This document shows, piece by piece, positions 7,654 to 17,154 of a stretch of 64,000 nucleotides of DNA (position 1 is the first letter of the stretch; the number at the start of each line of letters is the position of its first letter). Under the pieces are notes generated by a model. That model was not told the DNA's origin. It saw only the letters and a list, made by a program, of their open reading frames with translations, and did not search any database. Source of the stretch: Altererythrobacter sp. (GTDB taxonomy: Bacteria > Pseudomonadota > Alphaproteobacteria > Sphingomonadales > Sphingomonadaceae); NCBI GenBank assembly GCA_016793865.1, contig JAEULJ010000001.1, positions 186,001-250,000 on the forward strand, written 5' to 3'. Both the position numbers and the translations under genes were made by a program.

Positions 7654-8918
7654 CGGATGTCCCTGGCCAGCCGCAGGCCGGTGAACTGCCAGCGCTGGTG
7701 AGGGTAGAAGAAGTTGCGGTAGCTGGGGCGAGAATGACCCCGGGGGGTGGCGCAACTGGCCCCGCGCAGCACGACCTGCCCGCTCATGAACTTGCCATTG
7801 TATTCCCCCACCGCCCCGGCGGCGGGGCTGAAGCGGGGGTAAGGCAGATAGGCCGAACGGGTGAACTGCCAGCAATCGCCGAACAAGCCGGGGCTGCCGC
7901 GCGGCGAAGGCGCTGCGTCCCAGCCATGCGGGCTGTCGAGCTGGTTGCCGCCGCTCGGATCATGCGCCGATACCTCACCATTCTCGCCCCGCGCGACCGC
8001 CTCCCACTCGAACTCGCTCGGCAGTCGCGCCCCGGCCCAGGCGGCGAAGGCATCCGCCTCGTAATGGGAGATATGCGCCACGGGCGCCGCGGGATCGCGC
8101 GGCTGCCACCCGGCATGGGTAAAATGCTCGCCTTCGCGCCAGTAAAGCGGCGCGCTAATGCCTTCGCGCCGCACCCAGGCCCAGCCATCGCTCAGCCACA
8201 GCCGCGGCTCCGCATAACCGCCATCGGCCACGAACGCGGCCCACTCGGCATTGGTCACCAACCGCGAAGAGAGCGCGAACGGCTCCAGCAGCACCCGGTG
8301 CGAAGGGCCCTCGTTGTCGAAGGCGAAGCCATCGGACTGGTGGCCGATCCTGGCGATCCCGCCGGGATGCTCGAACCAGCCCTCGCCCATCGCCTCGGCG
8401 GGTTGCGGCGGCGCGCCTTGCCACATCGCCGGGCCCAGCGGATTGGCGAACAGCGCGTGCTTGATATCGGTCAGCAGCAGTTCCTGATGCTGCTGCTCAT
8501 GCGCCATGCCCAGTTCGATCAGCGGGCGGTGCGCCGGATCGCCCAGCAGCGCCGCCATCGCGCCGGTGACATGGGCGCGATAGGCCAGAACCTCCTCCAG
8601 CGATGGCCGCGACAGCAGCCCCCGAGCCACCCGGTCGATCCGGGCGCCCTCGGCCTCGTAGTAGCTGTTGTGGAGGAAGGGCCAACGCTCGTCGAACAGG
8701 CGGTAGCCGGGCGCGTGCTCGCGCAGCAGGAACGTCTCCCAGAACCAGGTGGTGTGCGCCAGATGCCACTTCGCCGGCGAGGCATCTTCCATCGACTGGA
8801 GCGTGGCGTCGGCATCGGAAAGCGGCGCGGCAAGCGCCTCGGTGAGGGCACGCACTGCGCGGAAGCGATCCTGCAGATCGTCCGTCCGTAGCGCGGCGCT
8901 GGCTTGGCTTCGGGTCAT
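7650..8918 (-). CDS. egtB: Ergothioneine synthase, iron(II)-dependent sulfoxide-forming enzyme
   Basis: EgtB uses oxygen and non-heme iron to join a thiol (cysteine or gamma-glutamylcysteine) to hercynine. The protein from ATG 8918 has 422 residues: an N-terminal DinB-like domain and a C-terminal formylglycine-generating-enzyme-like domain. Iron-ligand candidates are the histidine in KWHLAHTTWFWE and the pair in MAHEQQHQE; the C-terminal part has RGASCATPRGHSRPSYRN and FTGLRLARD. An in-frame upstream extension lacks family similarity and was rejected. A GGGGGCGAC sequence sits before the start. Thiol choice cannot be told from sequence alone. Confidence 0.93.
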   Translation of the reverse strand: MTRSQASAALRTDDLQDRFRAVRALTEALAAPLSDADATLQSMEDASPAKWHLAHTTWFWETFLLREHAPGYRLFDERWPFLHNSYYEAEGARIDRVARGLLSRPSLEEVLAYRAHVTGAMAALLGDPAHRPLIELGMAHEQQHQELLLTDIKHALFANPLGPAMWQGAPPQPAEAMGEGWFEHPGGIARIGHQSDGFAFDNEGPSHRVLLEPFALSSRLVTNAEWAAFVADGGYAEPRLWLSDGWAWVRREGISAPLYWREGEHFTHAGWQPRDPAAPVAHISHYEADAFAAWAGARLPSEFEWEAVARGENGEVSAHDPSGGNQLDSPHGWDAAPSPRGSPGLFGDCWQFTRSAYLPYPRFSPAAGAVGEYNGKFMSGQVVLRGASCATPRGHSRPSYRNFFYPHQRWQFTGLRLARDIR

Positions 8919-9017
8919 GTCGCCCCCGGGCTTGCGGCAGGCGGATGCGCCGCCACGGCAAATCCTTCTTGTCCGCAATCGATGCGAATGGAAAGCGAAA
9001 ACCGGAACAAACCGCGT

Positions 9018-9056
9018 CCATCGGCCATCGCAACCTGACGATTGGACGGCCGATGG
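9018..9056 (-). terminator. Hairpin behind DAHP synthase gene
   Basis: CCATCGGCC (9018-9026) pairs perfectly with GGCCGATGG (9048-9056), with further ATCG/CGAT pairing inside. Reading leftward, the stem is followed by a T-rich tract (GGTTTGTTCCGGTTTTCG). It lies downstream of the DAHP synthase stop and upstream of egtB, which fits a terminator separating the two units. Confidence 0.6.
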
Positions 9057-9111
9057 CGGCAAGAATACCTAAATCTGATAAATGTTTAGGCCGACCGACC
9101 CCTGTGCCTGC

Positions 9112-10485
9112 TCACGCGGCATCACGACGGCCAACGCTCGCCTCGCTATTGAGCATCTCCGCGATCAGGAAGGCGAGTTCCAACGATTGCGCCGCGTTGA
9201 GCCGGGGGTCGCAATGGGTGTGATAACGGTCGCCCAGCGCCTCGTCGGTGATCGCCACCGCGCCACCCACGCATTCGGTCACGTCCTGCCCGGTCATCTC
9301 GATATGGATACCGCCGGGATGGGTGCCCTCCGCGCGATGCACCTCGAAAAAGCTCCTGGCTTCGCGCAAGATGCGATCGAAGGGACGCGTCTTGTAGCCA
9401 CTGTCCGACTTGACGACATTGCCGTGCATCGGATCGCAGCTCCACACCACGGGGTGCCCCTCGCGCGCCACCGCGCGGAGCAGCGCTGGCAGGCCGTCCT
9501 CCACCTTGTCGTGCCCGAAACGCGCGATCAGCGTGATCCGGCCAGCCTCGCGCGCCGGGTTGAGCACGTCGAGCAGGCGCAGCAGATCGTCCGGAGCCAG
9601 GCTTGGCCCGCATTTCATGCCCAGCGGATTGCCGATGCCGCGCGCGTATTCGATGTGGGCGCTGCCCGGGAAGCGGGTCCTGTCACCGATCCAGACCATG
9701 TGCGCGCTGGTGTCGTACCAGTCACCGGTCAGGCTGTCTCGCCGGGTCAGCGCCTGCTCGTAGGGCAGCAGCAGCGCCTCGTGGCTGGTGTAGAAGCTGG
9801 TGCCGCGCAATTGCGGCAGCGTTTCGGGGCTGACCCCGCAGGCTTCCATGAAATCGAGCGATTCGCCGATCCGGTCGGCGATGTCGGAGAAGCGGTCGGC
9901 CCACGGGCTGCGGCCCATGAAATCGAGCGTCCACTGATGCACCTGGCGCAGATTGGCGTAGCCGCCGCCGGCGAAGGCGCGCAGCAGGTTGAGCGTGGCG
10001 GCCGCCTGCGAATAGGCGCGGACCATTCGCTCGGGATCGTTGCGCCGGGTGGCGGGGTCGAACTCGATGCCGTTGATGTTGTCGCCCAGATAGCTGGGCA
10101 GCGTTACCGCCCCTTGCGTTTCGGTGGGCGCGCTGCGCGGCTTGGCGAACTGGCCTGCCATCCGGCCCACCTTCACCACTGGCCGCTTGCCGGCGAAGGT
10201 CATCACCACCGCCATCTGCAGGAGGACGCGGAAGGTGTCGCGGATATTGTTGGGGTGGAACTCGGCGAAGCTTTCCGCGCAGTCGCCGCCCTGGAGGAGG
10301 AAGGCATGGCCCTGCGCCACATCGGCGAGATCCGCCTTCAGCGCGCGCGCCTCCCCCGCGAAGACCAGCGGCGGATAGCTGGCGAGCGTGTCGGTCGCGC
10401 GCTTCAGCTCCGCTTCGTCTTCATAGATGGGCAGGTGGCGGGCTTCGAAGCCGCTCCAGCTGTCCGGGGTCCACGCCTTGGTCAT
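9112..10485 (-). CDS. Class II 3-deoxy-7-phosphoheptulonate (DAHP) synthase
   Basis: This enzyme condenses phosphoenolpyruvate and erythrose 4-phosphate at the entry of the shikimate pathway. The 457-residue length and the motifs [25 protein letters not shown] and GRSPWADRF mark the plant/actinobacterial class II family. Later come [24 protein letters not shown] and [10 protein letters not shown], which bind substrate and metal. The class II type is usual in sphingomonads. It is transcribed alone, with a hairpin terminator behind it. The aroQ gene of the same pathway lies far off at 62478. Confidence 0.95.
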   Translation of the reverse strand: MTKAWTPDSWSGFEARHLPIYEDEAELKRATDTLASYPPLVFAGEARALKADLADVAQGHAFLLQGGDCAESFAEFHPNNIRDTFRVLLQMAVVMTFAGKRPVVKVGRMAGQFAKPRSAPTETQGAVTLPSYLGDNINGIEFDPATRRNDPERMVRAYSQAAATLNLLRAFAGGGYANLRQVHQWTLDFMGRSPWADRFSDIADRIGESLDFMEACGVSPETLPQLRGTSFYTSHEALLLPYEQALTRRDSLTGDWYDTSAHMVWIGDRTRFPGSAHIEYARGIGNPLGMKCGPSLAPDDLLRLLDVLNPAREAGRITLIARFGHDKVEDGLPALLRAVAREGHPVVWSCDPMHGNVVKSDSGYKTRPFDRILREARSFFEVHRAEGTHPGGIHIEMTGQDVTECVGGAVAITDEALGDRYHTHCDPRLNAAQSLELAFLIAEMLNSEASVGRRDAA

Positions 10486-10647
10486 CGCACTCGCTCTGGT
10501 TACCGCCCTGATCTTCGCCCGGAGGCCAAGCCGAAGCGCCGGTATGGCGCAAGGGGATTGTGCTTGGCCAGCCCAAAGCGCTGATTGCGAGGGCCACCGC
10601 CCGCGCCGGGCGCCTCCGCTCCCCCCTCCTACTGGCGTTCTGGCGGC

Positions 10648-13600
10648 CTAGCGGCTTGTTCGCGTATGCGGCGCGGGGGCCGCCTCGGCCAGGGTCTGCC
10701 CTTCGGGAATCACCGCCAGCCGCCACGGCTGCCGCCCGCCGAAGTATTTCTGCGCCAGGGCCTGCATCGCAGCGGGCGTGGTACGCGAATAGTCGGGCAG
10801 GAGCGAGCGCAGGTAGAGCGCGATGCGGGGGTCAACCGTCACTCCCTCCAGTTGGTAGAGCCAGAACAGGTTCCCGGTCGAGGCGCGGGTGATGTACTGC
10901 CGCAGCGGCTCGGTCACGCGCGAAAGCTCGTCGGCGGTTGGCGGGGAAGCCACCAGCCCGCTGGCGATCCGCTCCGCTTCGGCGAAGAAGATCGGCACGT
11001 CGCGAGGCTGGAGCTGGGCCATCGCTGCGATACGGCCACCCCCGGCGATGTCTCCCGGCCACTCCGACCGCACGCCCGGCGCATAGCTGGCGCCCGCCTT
11101 CTCGCGCATGGCGTCGAGCAGGCGGTTGTTGAACACCTGGGTGAGGATCTGGAGCTGCCGCGATTCGCGCAGGCCCGCTACGCCGCCGCCGCTGGGCCAC
11201 TCCGCCACCGCCGCAGCCTGGGTCGGCTCGCCCCGATGGGTGAGCACCTTGGTTTCGCCCGGCGTGCCATATCCAGGTACGCGCGTCGCCGCCGCGCCCG
11301 GCAGGACCGTGCGTTCCGGGAGCGCGCCGAAAGTGCGCGTGAGCGCCTGCACGGTGGCAGCGCGGTCCACGTCACCGAACACCAGCACCTCGACGGGGCC
11401 CTGCTTCAGGATCGGCTCCCACACCGCGCGGAAGTTTTCCGGCGTGACGCCCTCGATCTGTTCGCGTGTTGGCGCCGCGTAACGCGCATCGCCGCCCCGC
11501 TCGAGCCCCGCAAGCTCGCGGTTGATGACGCCGCTCGGGCTGGTCGAATAGCTGGCGAAGGCCAGGCTTGCCGCAGCCCGCGCGCGGATCACCGGGTTCG
11601 CGTCCCAGCGCGGCATCCCGAGCTTGGCGGCGAAGAGGTAGAGCTGATCGGCAAGATCCTCGCGCCGCGTCTGCGCGGAGAAGGTGAAAACGCCGTCCTC
11701 GATGGCGAAGTCGAAGCCCATCTTGCGCCCGGTGGCGATGCGATCGAGCTCTTCCTGCCCCAACGCGCCCACACCCGATCCGACGAGCGCGGTCTTGCCC
11801 AGTTCGATCTGGCCTGCCTGCCCGTCGCTGAACGAACGGTAGCCTCCGCCGAACCGCACCTTGACCGCCACCCGACCGGGCTCCGCGTCATTAGCCCAAA
11901 GGAGCGCCTTGATACCATTGGCGAAATCAATCTGCCCGATGTCGTGGATGCCGAGCGGCACGTCGCGCACGATGGCGCCGGGCGTGCCGATGGGCGGCAG
12001 TTCCGCGAACGAGATCGGCCTGGCGTCGGGCCGGGCCGAAGTGTCCGGCGTAACCGGCGCGAGCAGTCCCACGCGCAGATCCTCCGCCGCGGCCTCGCCG
12101 GCAACCGGCGTCACATAAGTCGCGCGGATGACCGCGCCGCCGAAAATCCGACGCGTGCTGTCCAGGATCTGCTGCGGGGTTATGGCATCCTTCATGCCGT
12201 TGAAAACGCTCAGCACGGTTTCCGGCGCCGCCACCGCCTCTCGTATGTCGACTGCGTTGACGATGTCATCGGCCAGCCGCGATCCGGCCAGCACGCCACG
12301 CTCGGCGACCGAGCTTTCGAAAACCTGCTGCTGCTCCGCGATCTCGCGGTCCAGTTCGGCCTCGCTGGGCGGGCGGGCGAGCGCATCGGCGATCACCGCG
12401 CGCACATCCTTGAGCGCGGCGCGCCAGTCGGCGGTCAGCGGCGCGAAGGACACGAAGGTCGCATCCGCCGACCGGCTGATCTTGTCCTGCCCCACGCGGG
12501 CATAGAGATAGCTGCCACCGGCGCGAGCATGGGTTTCGAGCCGGCGGTTGATGAGCGCCGCGGCCAGCGTATCGCGCAGAACGCCCTGGTTATAGACGAT
12601 GGTATCGTCGACCTGCCGCCACGGGCGCAGGATGGCATAGGTGAAGCTGCGCGGGAGATCGGGCTCCATCATCACCGCGCTCTCGCCCACCGGGTTCGCC
12701 GCGTCGGCCCCCGCCGGGGCGACGGGATCGCCGAAGGATGGGGCGGCGGTCCGCGAGCCCTTGCCGCGCCAGTCCCCGAACCATTTCTCCACCAGACCGG
12801 CCAGCAGCGCGGGATCGGCATCGCCGACCACGGAGATCACGGCATTCTCGGGACGATACCAGCGCTTGTGGAACGCGGCCACGCTCCGGCCGCTGGCGCC
12901 CGTCAGCGTCTCTTCCGTGCCGATGGGCGAGCGGCTGGCGAGAAGCTGGCCCGCGAAGATGGTCTGCCGCGAGGTTTCCCCGGTGCGCTGGCTCGGCCCG
13001 CCGTTCTCGCGCTTTTCGGCGAGCACGATGGGCACCTCGGCACGAACATTGCGGGTGTCGAGGACCGGCGCGCGGACCATGCCCGAAAGCAGCTTCATGC
13101 TTTCATCGAGCGTCGCCGGGGTGGCGCCAGGCAGATCGAGCTTGAGAACCGTGTGGGTCGGGCTGGTTTCCGCATTGGTGTCGCTACCGAATGTGGCGCC
13201 CAGTCGCTGCCAGGTCGGAATCGCCTGTGCCACCCCCAGATACTTGCTCTCGCGGAACACCAGATGCTCTAGCAGGTGGGCGTAGCCGCGCTCCTTTTCG
13301 CCCTCATAGAGCGATCCCGCGTCGATCCGCACGCGGATGGAAACCTGACCGGGCGGCACGCCATTGCGCCGCACGGCATAGCGCAGCCCGTTGGGCATCG
13401 CGCCGAACGTCCATTCCTTGTCCGGCGGAACGTCGCTGCCACGGTAGAGCCACGCCGTCTCGTCGGCGCCCTGGACGTAGCGCGGCGCCGGAACGGCGGC
13501 TTGCGGCGGCGCTGCCACGGCAGCCGGCGGAGGCGCGGGGCGGGCGACTTCCTGTGCGGCAGCAACGCCGGTCAACGGCGGCTGGAGCGCGATCAGCGCG

Positions 13601-13650
13601 GCGGGAAGCCAGAGCGAGAGCAACCGGGCGGCGCTGGGGGCAGGGATCAT
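10648..13650 (-). CDS. Secreted M16 (pitrilysin-type) zinc metallopeptidase, two-domain
   Basis: A 1000-residue protein from ATG 13650. It opens with a signal peptide (hydrophobic LLSLWLPAALIAL, likely cut after VAAAQ) and a proline/alanine linker. The inverted zinc motif HLLEH is at residues 125-129, in the segment RGYAHLLEHLVF. A second, inactive M16 repeat begins near the middle, after DIGQIDFANGIKALLW, and PLGIHDIGQ marks the hinge. Such two-copy periplasmic enzymes degrade peptides inside a clamshell cavity. An upstream in-frame extension to 13701 would precede the signal peptide and was rejected. Substrates are unknown. Confidence 0.92.
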   Translation of the reverse strand: MIPAPSAARLLSLWLPAALIALQPPLTGVAAAQEVARPAPPPAAVAAPPQAAVPAPRYVQGADETAWLYRGSDVPPDKEWTFGAMPNGLRYAVRRNGVPPGQVSIRVRIDAGSLYEGEKERGYAHLLEHLVFRESKYLGVAQAIPTWQRLGATFGSDTNAETSPTHTVLKLDLPGATPATLDESMKLLSGMVRAPVLDTRNVRAEVPIVLAEKRENGGPSQRTGETSRQTIFAGQLLASRSPIGTEETLTGASGRSVAAFHKRWYRPENAVISVVGDADPALLAGLVEKWFGDWRGKGSRTAAPSFGDPVAPAGADAANPVGESAVMMEPDLPRSFTYAILRPWRQVDDTIVYNQGVLRDTLAAALINRRLETHARAGGSYLYARVGQDKISRSADATFVSFAPLTADWRAALKDVRAVIADALARPPSEAELDREIAEQQQVFESSVAERGVLAGSRLADDIVNAVDIREAVAAPETVLSVFNGMKDAITPQQILDSTRRIFGGAVIRATYVTPVAGEAAAEDLRVGLLAPVTPDTSARPDARPISFAELPPIGTPGAIVRDVPLGIHDIGQIDFANGIKALLWANDAEPGRVAVKVRFGGGYRSFSDGQAGQIELGKTALVGSGVGALGQEELDRIATGRKMGFDFAIEDGVFTFSAQTRREDLADQLYLFAAKLGMPRWDANPVIRARAAASLAFASYSTSPSGVINRELAGLERGGDARYAAPTREQIEGVTPENFRAVWEPILKQGPVEVLVFGDVDRAATVQALTRTFGALPERTVLPGAAATRVPGYGTPGETKVLTHRGEPTQAAAVAEWPSGGGVAGLRESRQLQILTQVFNNRLLDAMREKAGASYAPGVRSEWPGDIAGGGRIAAMAQLQPRDVPIFFAEAERIASGLVASPPTADELSRVTEPLRQYITRASTGNLFWLYQLEGVTVDPRIALYLRSLLPDYSRTTPAAMQALAQKYFGGRQPWRLAVIPEGQTLAEAAPAPHTRTSR

Positions 13651-13757
13651 GAGGCGCCCTATAGGCGGGGCCGGCCTGAAGCGCGAGTGAATAGCGGGCA
13701 ATCTTTCCTTGCTCTCCGATGCTTGCCCACGTCACCACCCGCACCTACATTGCGGCC

Positions 13758-14345
13758 ATGCTGATCGAGACGGAAAGCACCCCCAATCCCGCCAGCCTGA
13801 AGTTCCTGCCGGGCCGCCCGGTCATGGGTTCGGGCGGCACGCGCGAGTTCGCCTCGCCCGAGGCCGCCGAGGCGAGTCCGCTGGCAAGCGCGCTGTTCGA
13901 CACCGGCGATGTCACCGGCGTGTTCTTCGGCGGCGATTTCGTGACCGTCACTGCCGCGCCGGGCGTCGCATGGCCGGATCTGAAACCGGCGGTGCTGAGC
14001 ATCTTGCTCGATCATTTCGTATCGCAGGCGCCGCTGTTCGCCCCCGGCACCGCCGCTGGCATCAGCGTCCCTGGCGATGTCGATGGCGACCCAGTGGTCG
14101 ACGACCGGCCCGAAGATGCCGACATCGTCGCGCAGATCAACGAACTGATCGAGACCCGCGTCCGCCCTGCAGTGGCCGGGGACGGCGGCGACATCCGCTA
14201 TCGCGGCTTCAGGGACGGCGTGGTCTATCTCCAGATGCAGGGCGCCTGCTCCGGCTGCCCCTCGTCCACGGCCACGCTCAAGCACGGTATCGAGGGGCTG
14301 CTCAAGCACTATGTCCCCGAAGTCACCGAAGTCCGCGCCGCCTGA
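13758..14345 (+). CDS. NifU family Fe-S scaffold/carrier protein
   Basis: A 195-residue protein with two domains: an N-terminal Nfu/Scaffold domain starting [19 protein letters not shown], and a C-terminal NifU-type domain holding the cluster motif CSGCPSS inside [12 protein letters not shown]. Proteins of this NfuA/Nfu1-like layout carry 4Fe-4S clusters to target enzymes. The chosen ATG matches the conserved family start; upstream in-frame codons are not conserved-looking. It is the first gene of a plus-strand run through tsaB, rimI, mucR and fur, a setting common in related genomes. Confidence 0.92.
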   Translation: MLIETESTPNPASLKFLPGRPVMGSGGTREFASPEAAEASPLASALFDTGDVTGVFFGGDFVTVTAAPGVAWPDLKPAVLSILLDHFVSQAPLFAPGTAAGISVPGDVDGDPVVDDRPEDADIVAQINELIETRVRPAVAGDGGDIRYRGFRDGVVYLQMQGACSGCPSSTATLKHGIEGLLKHYVPEVTEVRAA

Positions 14346-14361
14346 CGCCCCAGGAGCCACG

Positions 14362-14970
14362 ATGACCATTCAGTATCACGACCATGTCCTCGACGCCGCC
14401 GCGCTGGACCAGCTCTTCCGGGAAGCTCGGACCTACAATGGCTGGCTGAAGAAGGACGTCAGCGACGAGCAGATCGAGGCGATCTGGGAGCTGATGAAGA
14501 TGGCCCCCACATCGGCCAATATGCAGCCTGTAAGGATCGTGTGGGTCAAATCGGCGGAGGCGAAGGCGAAGCTCGCCGCGCTCGCCAGCGAGGGCAACAA
14601 GGCCAAGATCGAGGCCGCACCGGTTACCGCCATCATCGGCTACGACATCGATTTCCACGAAGAGCTGCCGTGGCTGTTCCCCCACACCGACGCCAGGAGC
14701 TGGTTCGAAGGCGACGAGAAGGGGCGCGAGCAGGCCGCGTTCCGCAACGGTTCGCTACAGGGTGCCTATCTCATCCTCGCCGCGCGCGCCCTAGGGCTGG
14801 ACTGCGGGCCGATGTCGGGCTTCGACAATGCCGGGGTCGACAAGGCATTTTTCGCCGACGAGCCGCGCCATCGGAGCAATTTCATCTGCTCGGTGGGCTA
14901 TGGCGATCCGGCCAGCATCTTCGGCCGCAGCCCGCGCCCGGACTTCGGCAAGTTCAACACCGTCATCTGA
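14362..14970 (+). CDS. Malonic semialdehyde reductase-like nitroreductase (RutE/HadB family)
   Basis: A 202-residue FMN-dependent oxidoreductase of the nitroreductase superfamily. The start [26 protein letters not shown] and the segments [12 protein letters not shown] and [18 protein letters not shown] match the RutE branch, which reduces malonic semialdehyde to 3-hydroxypropionate in uracil breakdown. No other rut genes are nearby, so the physiological substrate here may differ. AGGAG lies six bases before the ATG. The gene starts 16 bases after the nifU-like stop. Confidence 0.88.
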   Translation: MTIQYHDHVLDAAALDQLFREARTYNGWLKKDVSDEQIEAIWELMKMAPTSANMQPVRIVWVKSAEAKAKLAALASEGNKAKIEAAPVTAIIGYDIDFHEELPWLFPHTDARSWFEGDEKGREQAAFRNGSLQGAYLILAARALGLDCGPMSGFDNAGVDKAFFADEPRHRSNFICSVGYGDPASIFGRSPRPDFGKFNTVI

Positions 14971-15015
14971 ACCAGCGCGCTTGAAGCGCCGCCAACACTA
15001 AGGCAACGGCCCGCC

Positions 15016-15627
15016 ATGCGGATGCTGGCGATCGAATGCGCGACCGAGGCCTGTTCGCTCGCCCTGTTCGACGGCGAGGCGCTGCTCGATTGCCGACATG
15101 AAATCATCGGCCGCGGCCACGCCGAACAGCTCGTCCCGCTGATCGCATCGTTGCCGGACAGAGGTCGCGCCGACGAGATCCGCGTCTCGCTCGGCCCCGG
15201 AAGCTTTACCGGGGTGCGGATCGGCCTCGCCGCCGCGCGCGCGCTCGGCCTCGCCTGGAGCTCGACGGTGCGCGGCTATCCGACGCTGGCGCTGGTGGCT
15301 GCCGTAGCCCGCCACACCCATCCCGGCCCCGTCAGCGTGTGCATGGCCGGAGGACACGGCGAATGGTTCGTGCAGGACTTCGATGCCGCTGGAATGCCCG
15401 AGGGGCGTGTCGCATCGGTCGGTCCGGCGGATGCCTCCACCTTGCTGAACCATCCGACTCTGGCGGGAAATCGCGCCCGGGACAAAGCCGCGATCGAGGG
15501 GCCGGGCGGCAATGTCCTCGACATCCTTCCCGATGCCCGCTTCGTCCAGGCCCTGCCCGAGGCGCTGTTCACCGACGAGCTTGCACCCATCTACGGTCGC
15601 GGGCCCGACGCGCGACTGCCTGCATGA
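15016..15627 (+). CDS. tsaB: tRNA threonylcarbamoyladenosine complex subunit TsaB
   Basis: TsaB is the inactive Gcp-like partner that binds TsaD and is needed for t6A37 in tRNAs that read ANN codons. The 203-residue protein has the N-terminal ASKHA fold start MLAIECATEACSLALF, the conserved GHAEQLVPLI, and SLGPGSFTGVRIGLAAARAL, which are diagnostic. Its stop overlaps the rimI start as ATGA, so the two are translationally coupled; the pairing is widespread in alphaproteobacteria. Confidence 0.94.
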   Translation: MRMLAIECATEACSLALFDGEALLDCRHEIIGRGHAEQLVPLIASLPDRGRADEIRVSLGPGSFTGVRIGLAAARALGLAWSSTVRGYPTLALVAAVARHTHPGPVSVCMAGGHGEWFVQDFDAAGMPEGRVASVGPADASTLLNHPTLAGNRARDKAAIEGPGGNVLDILPDARFVQALPEALFTDELAPIYGRGPDARLPA

Positions 15628-16082
15628 GCGACGAGGCGGCTCTCGACGCCCTCATGGTGGTGATGGAGGCGGCGTTCGATCCACACTGGAGGGAAGCCTG
15701 GACCCGCGCACAGGTGCGCGATTCGCTCGAAATGCCCTCCACCATGCTGCTGCTGGCCGACGGCGAGGCCCGCCCGATCCGAAGCGGCGAGGCCTCCGGT
15801 TTTGTCCTTTCCCGACAGGCGCTCGACGAGGAGGAACTGCTGCTGATCGCAGTGCGCCCGCAGGATCGCGGTCGCGGATTGGCGCGGCGAATCATGGAGC
15901 GCTACCTGGATCAGGTGCGGCGGCGGGGCGTTCGCCGCATTTTTCTGGAAATGCGCGCCAATAACCCCGCCCATGCCCTTTACCGGCGCTGTGGGTTCAC
16001 TCCGATCGGCACTCGCTCGGGCTATTACCGGACCGCGCAGGGGGAGGCGATCGACGCAATCACCTTCGCGCGTCATCTGTGA
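15624..16082 (+). CDS. rimI: Ribosomal-protein-alanine N-acetyltransferase-like GNAT enzyme
   Basis: A 152-residue GNAT-fold acetyltransferase. The acetyl-CoA loop reads VRPQDRGRGLARRIM, followed by RRIFLEMRANNPAHALYRRCGFTPIGTRSGYY, which closely fits RimI. RimI acetylates the N-terminus of ribosomal protein S18 in enterobacteria; in alphaproteobacteria the target is assumed, not shown. The gene overlaps tsaB by four bases. Confidence 0.88.
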   Translation: MSDEAALDALMVVMEAAFDPHWREAWTRAQVRDSLEMPSTMLLLADGEARPIRSGEASGFVLSRQALDEEELLLIAVRPQDRGRGLARRIMERYLDQVRRRGVRRIFLEMRANNPAHALYRRCGFTPIGTRSGYYRTAQGEAIDAITFARHL

Positions 16083-16219
16083 CAGGTGTGACGGGGCGAA
16101 ACACATAGTAAAATCGGCAAAAGAAGCCGATCAGCAGCGTTAACGCGGTTGACTTTGCTTGGGGTAACTCAAAAGGTTCCACAACGAACGGTTTGCTTAT
16201 GGAAGCGAGAGAATTGGCC

Positions 16220-16660
16220 ATGGACACCAGTGAGTATGATCGCAACGAAACGCTCATCACTCTGACCTCCGACATTGTCGCCGCGCATGTGAGCAACAAT
16301 GCGACGTCTGCGGATGAAGTCGCGAATCTCATCGCCAACGTATATGGCGCGCTCTCCGGGCTGGGTCAGAGCCAGAGGACGGAAGAACCCGCGCGCGAGC
16401 CCGCGGTTTCGATCCGCGCGTCCGTGAAGCCGGACTATCTGGTCTGCCTGGAAGACGGCAAGAAGCTCAAGATGCTGCGCCGCTATCTGCGCACCAACTT
16501 TGACATGAGCCCCGAAGAATATCGCCAGCGCTGGAACCTGCCGGCCGATTACCCCATGGTCGCGCCCAATTATGCGGAAACCCGGCGCGAGCTGGCGAAG
16601 AAGATCGGCCTCGGCCGCAAGCCCGGCCAGAAGCGCGGTCGGCGCAAGAAAGCGGAATAA
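16220..16660 (+). CDS. MucR/Ros family transcriptional regulator lacking zinc ligands
   Basis: A 146-residue MucR-type protein (NETLITLTSDIVAAHVSNN start, then SIRASVKPDYLVCLEDGKKLKMLRR and YPMVAPNYAETRRELAKKIGLGR). Family members bind AT-rich DNA and control exopolysaccharide, motility and cell-cycle genes. In Ros the zinc finger is C-x2-C-x9-H-x3-5-H; here only the first Cys is present, the second position is Asp, and the His positions read Tyr and Asn/Phe (RRYLRTNF). The start at 16220 is preferred for its GAGAG sequence upstream and its match to family N-termini; 16199 is an in-frame alternative. The upstream gap is AT-richer and contains a TTGACT box. Confidence 0.9.
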   Translation: MDTSEYDRNETLITLTSDIVAAHVSNNATSADEVANLIANVYGALSGLGQSQRTEEPAREPAVSIRASVKPDYLVCLEDGKKLKMLRRYLRTNFDMSPEEYRQRWNLPADYPMVAPNYAETRRELAKKIGLGRKPGQKRGRRKKAE

Positions 16661-16731
16661 GCGCCACCCTGCTTGAGAAGCGCGCTTCGCCTGCCTAAGG
16701 TTGATGGGACGCTTTCACCTGGAGCTTATCA

Positions 16732-17154
16732 TTGAAGCAGCGGATCGACCTGGAACAGCTCTGCGCCGACAAGGGCCTGCGGATCACCGACCAGCGCCGC
16801 ACCATCGCGCAGGTGCTCTCGGACAGCGAGGATCATCCCGATGTCGAGCAGCTCCATGCTCGTGCTGCGGCGATCGATCCCGGCATCTCGATCGCGACCG
16901 TCTATCGCACCGTGCGCCTGTTCGAGGATGCCGGCATCCTGGATCGCCACGATTTCGGCGATGGCCGGGCGCGCTATGAAGCCGCGCCCGAGGCCCATCA
17001 CGACCATTTGATCGACGTGGAAAGCGGCAAGGTGCTGGAATTCGTCGATCCCGAGCTCGAGGCGCTTCAGAGGCAGATCGCGGAAAAGCTGGGCTATCGC
17101 CTCGTGGACCACCGCATGGAACTCTACGGTGTCCGCCTCGACCGCGACGGCTGA
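16732..17154 (+). CDS. fur: Ferric uptake regulator family repressor
   Basis: A 140-residue Fur protein with a winged-helix N-terminal half (GLRITDQRRTIAQVL, ISIATVYRTVRLFEDAGIL) and the metal-binding hinge APEAHHDHLIDVESGKVLEF. The C-terminal CxxC structural zinc site is absent, as in many alphaproteobacterial Fur proteins. SGKVLEF favours Fur over Irr, which has a HHH motif. The start is TTG at 16732, supported by GGAG seven bases upstream. It represses iron-uptake genes in response to iron in relatives. Confidence 0.9.
   Translation: MKQRIDLEQLCADKGLRITDQRRTIAQVLSDSEDHPDVEQLHARAAAIDPGISIATVYRTVRLFEDAGILDRHDFGDGRARYEAAPEAHHDHLIDVESGKVLEFVDPELEALQRQIAEKLGYRLVDHRMELYGVRLDRDG

Noticed and set aside
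10585..13272. Very long open frame (895 codons) on the plus strand
   Set aside because: It is the antisense shadow of the M16 protease, rich in Arg, Gly, Ala and His, with no domain and no ribosome-binding site.
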